A stretch of 64,000 nucleotides of DNA, taken from Acuticoccus sediminis (GTDB taxonomy: Bacteria; Pseudomonadota; Alphaproteobacteria; Rhizobiales; Amorphaceae). A program made the translations under genes and the position numbers. Position 1 is the stretch's first letter. Every line of letters begins with the position of its first letter. Under the pieces are notes generated by a model. It did no database searches and was not told the origin of the DNA. It saw only the letters and a program-made list of their open reading frames with translations. Location of the stretch: contig NZ_QHHQ01000002.1 in the NCBI RefSeq assembly GCF_003258595.1, positions 372,001-436,000 on the forward strand, read 5' to 3'. This document shows, piece by piece, positions 62,218 to 64,000 of the stretch.

Positions 62218-63813
62218 TTTCGGAGAGTGCACAGGCTCCGCCATGCTGTCAACGTGTGCCGTGTCGGCGAGTGGCTCGAGGGCGGGGTAGCGGCCGTCGA
62301 CGACGCGGTAGCGGGCGAGCACCGCCTCGCGCGTCCGGTTGCGCACGACCTTGCCCAGCCCGTTGCGCGCGATGGCCTCGACGTCGACGAAGAGGCGCGG
62401 GCGTTTGTGCTTCGTCATCGCCTCCAGTGCCGGCGCGAGCGCCGCCTCCCAGCCCTCCGGAGCACCGGCGGCGACGGCGGTGATGATCTCGCCCCAGTAG
62501 GCCGAGGGCAGCGACAGGACGACGAGCTCTCCCCCCGGCATCGCCGGGCGGAGCTGCGCCTCGATTTCGTCCGGCGTGACGCGGTAGCCGCCGGTCTTGA
62601 TCACGTCGGCCTCGCGCCCGGCGAGGTGGAGGCGCCCTTCGGCGTCGATGAAGCCGAGGTCGCCGGTGCGGTGGAATCCGTCGGGCGGCCTCCGCGTGAT
62701 CCCGTTCGGGCCGATCTCGGCGGCCATCATGTGCTGCGCGCGCAGGAGAATCGGCCGCGGCGCGGCCCGGTCGTCGCCCGCTGGCGCGGCGCCGTCCGGA
62801 TCGTCGTCGTCGCCGAGCGCGATCTCGACCCCGCTCGCCGGCCAGCCGACGCAGTTGGACGCGGCGGCCGCCGGGGACGCGTACCAGCGGTCGGTCTCTG
62901 CGGGCGTCAGGACGGTGATGGGGTTGAACGTCTCGGTCTTTCCGTAGGTGATCCGCACCACCGGGCCGAAGATCGCCTTCGCTGCGTGGTAGACGTCGGG
63001 GGTGAGCGGCGCTGTCCCCGTGTAGATCGCGCGAATGTGCCGGTAATCCCGCCCCGCGAACGCTTCGGCAAAGCGCACGAGGACCGAGGGAGAGGCGAAG
63101 ATCTGGTCGACAGTCTTGTCCTCAAGCGCGTTCGTTACGCGCGGAAGGTCGATCCCGGGGAGAAGCGTCACCGCCGCGCCGCCGTCCAGGAACGCCTGCG
63201 TGACGAGGCTTGCGCCGTGCGAGTAGGGCGTCATCAGGAGGACGTTGCAGCCCTCGACCGGCGCGATCTGCAGCGAGGCGCGCTGCAGGATGTTGGCGAT
63301 CCACCGCCCGCCGTGGGTGTGGACGATGCCCTTCGGTTTTCCCGTCGTCCCCGAGGTGAACATGATGCGCCCCGGCGCGTCGGCGTCGACATGGACCGCG
63401 GCGAGGTCCGCGATCGGCACCGGAGGGACCGTGCGCGGGTCCAGGATCGGCGCGAGGTCGTCGAGCCTGTCCGCCACCTCCGGCACCGTCAGCAGGCGCG
63501 TCGCGCCGGCGAGGCGGGTGCAGTGGGCGATCTCGTCCGGCGACAGGGCGGGGTTGATCGGCGCCTCGGTGAGGCCCGCCATCGCGACGCCGTAGCTCGC
63601 CGCGACGGCGTGTCGCCCGTTCGGCATGACGGTCGCGACGACGGCGTCCGCGGGCATGTCCGCGAGCGCGGCGGCGACGCCGGCGGCGTGGTCGAACAGC
63701 GCCGCGTAGGTGATGGCGCCGTCGGTGTCGACCACGGCGGTGTGGTCGGCGAAGCGGGCGGCGGCGGGCGCCCATTCGTGCCGCCAGGCGATCGAGTTCA
63801 TGCGGCCGTTCAT
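62215..63813 (-). CDS. AMP-forming acyl-CoA synthetase (ligase)
   Basis: A 532-residue ANL-superfamily adenylating enzyme. The P-loop is FTSGTTGKPKGIVHT, followed by the acid-binding TYGKTETFNP, the hinge HRTGDLGFIDAEGRLHLAGREAD and a catalytic Lys region GLGKVVRNR. It converts a carboxylate to its CoA thioester with ATP. The ATG at 63813 follows GGAGG by 8 bp; the GTG at 63828 overlaps that site. It is divergent from the probable CoA-transferase gene, with operator site B between them. Confidence 0.92.
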   Translation of the reverse strand: MNGRMNSIAWRHEWAPAAARFADHTAVVDTDGAITYAALFDHAAGVAAALADMPADAVVATVMPNGRHAVAASYGVAMAGLTEAPINPALSPDEIAHCTRLAGATRLLTVPEVADRLDDLAPILDPRTVPPVPIADLAAVHVDADAPGRIMFTSGTTGKPKGIVHTHGGRWIANILQRASLQIAPVEGCNVLLMTPYSHGASLVTQAFLDGGAAVTLLPGIDLPRVTNALEDKTVDQIFASPSVLVRFAEAFAGRDYRHIRAIYTGTAPLTPDVYHAAKAIFGPVVRITYGKTETFNPITVLTPAETDRWYASPAAAASNCVGWPASGVEIALGDDDDPDGAAPAGDDRAAPRPILLRAQHMMAAEIGPNGITRRPPDGFHRTGDLGFIDAEGRLHLAGREADVIKTGGYRVTPDEIEAQLRPAMPGGELVVLSLPSAYWGEIITAVAAGAPEGWEAALAPALEAMTKHKRPRLFVDVEAIARNGLGKVVRNRTREAVLARYRVVDGRYPALEPLADTAHVDSMAEPVHSPK

Positions 63814-63895
63814 CGGCGCGTCCTCCACTTCGGAGCGGTGTGTCCGCCCGTGTTCATGCCGGCGCCGGGGCGGGCGCCGACGGGTCGATTTATCG

Positions 63896-63936
63896 TGAAA
63901 CGTTATATTGACCCGGCCCTTGAGGCCACCCTAGTG
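63896..63936 (+). promoter_or_regulatory. LacI-type operator and promoter (site B)
   Basis: TGAAACGTTATATTGAC (63896-63912) is identical over 17 bp to site A. TTGACC forms the -35, with CTAGTG 17 bp (or TAGTGT 18 bp) later as -10. It lies in the 150-bp divergent region between the ligase and the CoA-transferase genes and can control both. Confidence 0.7.
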
Positions 63937-63963
63937 TGCGCTCAACGAGAAACGAGGTTTGGG

Positions 63964-64000
63964 ATGGACGCCAACAAGCCGCTCGACGGTGTGACCGTCA
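63964..64000 (+). CDS. Probable class III CoA-transferase (CaiB family), 3' end missing
   Basis: Only the first 12 codons (MDANKPLDGVTV) are inside the window. The pattern KPLDGVTV at the N-terminus is typical of CaiB/BaiF-type CoA-transferases (usually KPLxGVxVLDL). The ATG is preceded by a purine-rich GAGG stretch and the site B promoter. The call rests on a short stretch and on the acyl-CoA context. Confidence 0.55.
   Translation, partial: MDANKPLDGVTV

Overview
The window is GC-rich (near 70%), densely packed, alphaproteobacterial-type DNA. Most operons run through 4-bp ATGA or GTGA overlaps. The gene families (repABC replication/partition genes, OxyR-AhpCF, Dpp/Ugp ABC importers, TRAP importers, HyuAB, SARP/TolB/TPR regulators) fit Hyphomicrobiales or Rhodobacterales. 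A complete RepA, RepB and RepC set shows that this is a secondary replicon (large plasmid or chromid). No rRNA, tRNA, CRISPR array or intact insertion sequence was seen.

Layout. 1-5.4 kb (+): the end of a peptide/amide-type ABC importer operon (permease, two amidohydrolases, two ATPases). 5.4-9.3 kb (+): the peroxide defence locus ahpC-ahpF-oxyR, with an OxyR-type operator before ahpC. 9.3-13.7 kb: a PAP2 phosphatase/haloperoxidase-like gene, a SARP-TolB-TPR regulator and a DyP-type peroxidase. 13.7-20.1 kb: the replication region. repC is on the minus strand, diverging from repA-repB on the plus strand, with about 2.4 kb of apparently non-coding DNA between them. That DNA holds a candidate counter-transcribed RNA, two identical 16-bp palindromes and other hairpins. 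20.1-28.1 kb (-): a small DUF2726 protein, then a seven-gene operon coding a Dpp-type importer plus two phosphodiester-cleaving enzymes, preceded by a perfect PHO-box-like repeat. 28.4-33.0 kb (+): NDP-forming acyl-CoA synthetase, SCP2-type thiolase-like protein, DUF35 protein and a TetR regulator. 33.0-38.2 kb (+): a Ugp-like ABC importer with a metallophosphodiesterase, also behind a PHO-box-like repeat. 38.3-42.7 kb (-): an RND efflux pump and its adaptor. 43.1-44.1 kb (+): msrB-msrA. 44.2-64.0 kb: catabolic genes comprising a benzoylformate-decarboxylase-like enzyme, HMG-CoA-lyase-like enzyme, acyl-CoA dehydrogenase, MmgE/PrpD protein, two TRAP importers, enoyl-CoA hydratase, LacI regulator, HyuAB, an AMP-forming acyl-CoA ligase and the start of a probable class III CoA-transferase.

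How it works together. Two themes recur. The first is phosphorus scavenging: two importer operons each carry phosphodiesterases and each has a PhoB-type direct repeat about 50 bp before its first gene. The second is use of an unidentified organic acid or cyclic amide. The 12-mer TGAAACGTTATA, with the central CG typical of LacI-family operators, occurs at three intergenic positions around the catabolic genes, and a LacI-family regulator lies among them. Oxidant defence (AhpCF/OxyR, DyP, MsrAB) is a third recurring function.

The replication region is the most unusual part. The classical repABC order is broken, yet a ctRNA-like element is still found opposite the repC leader.
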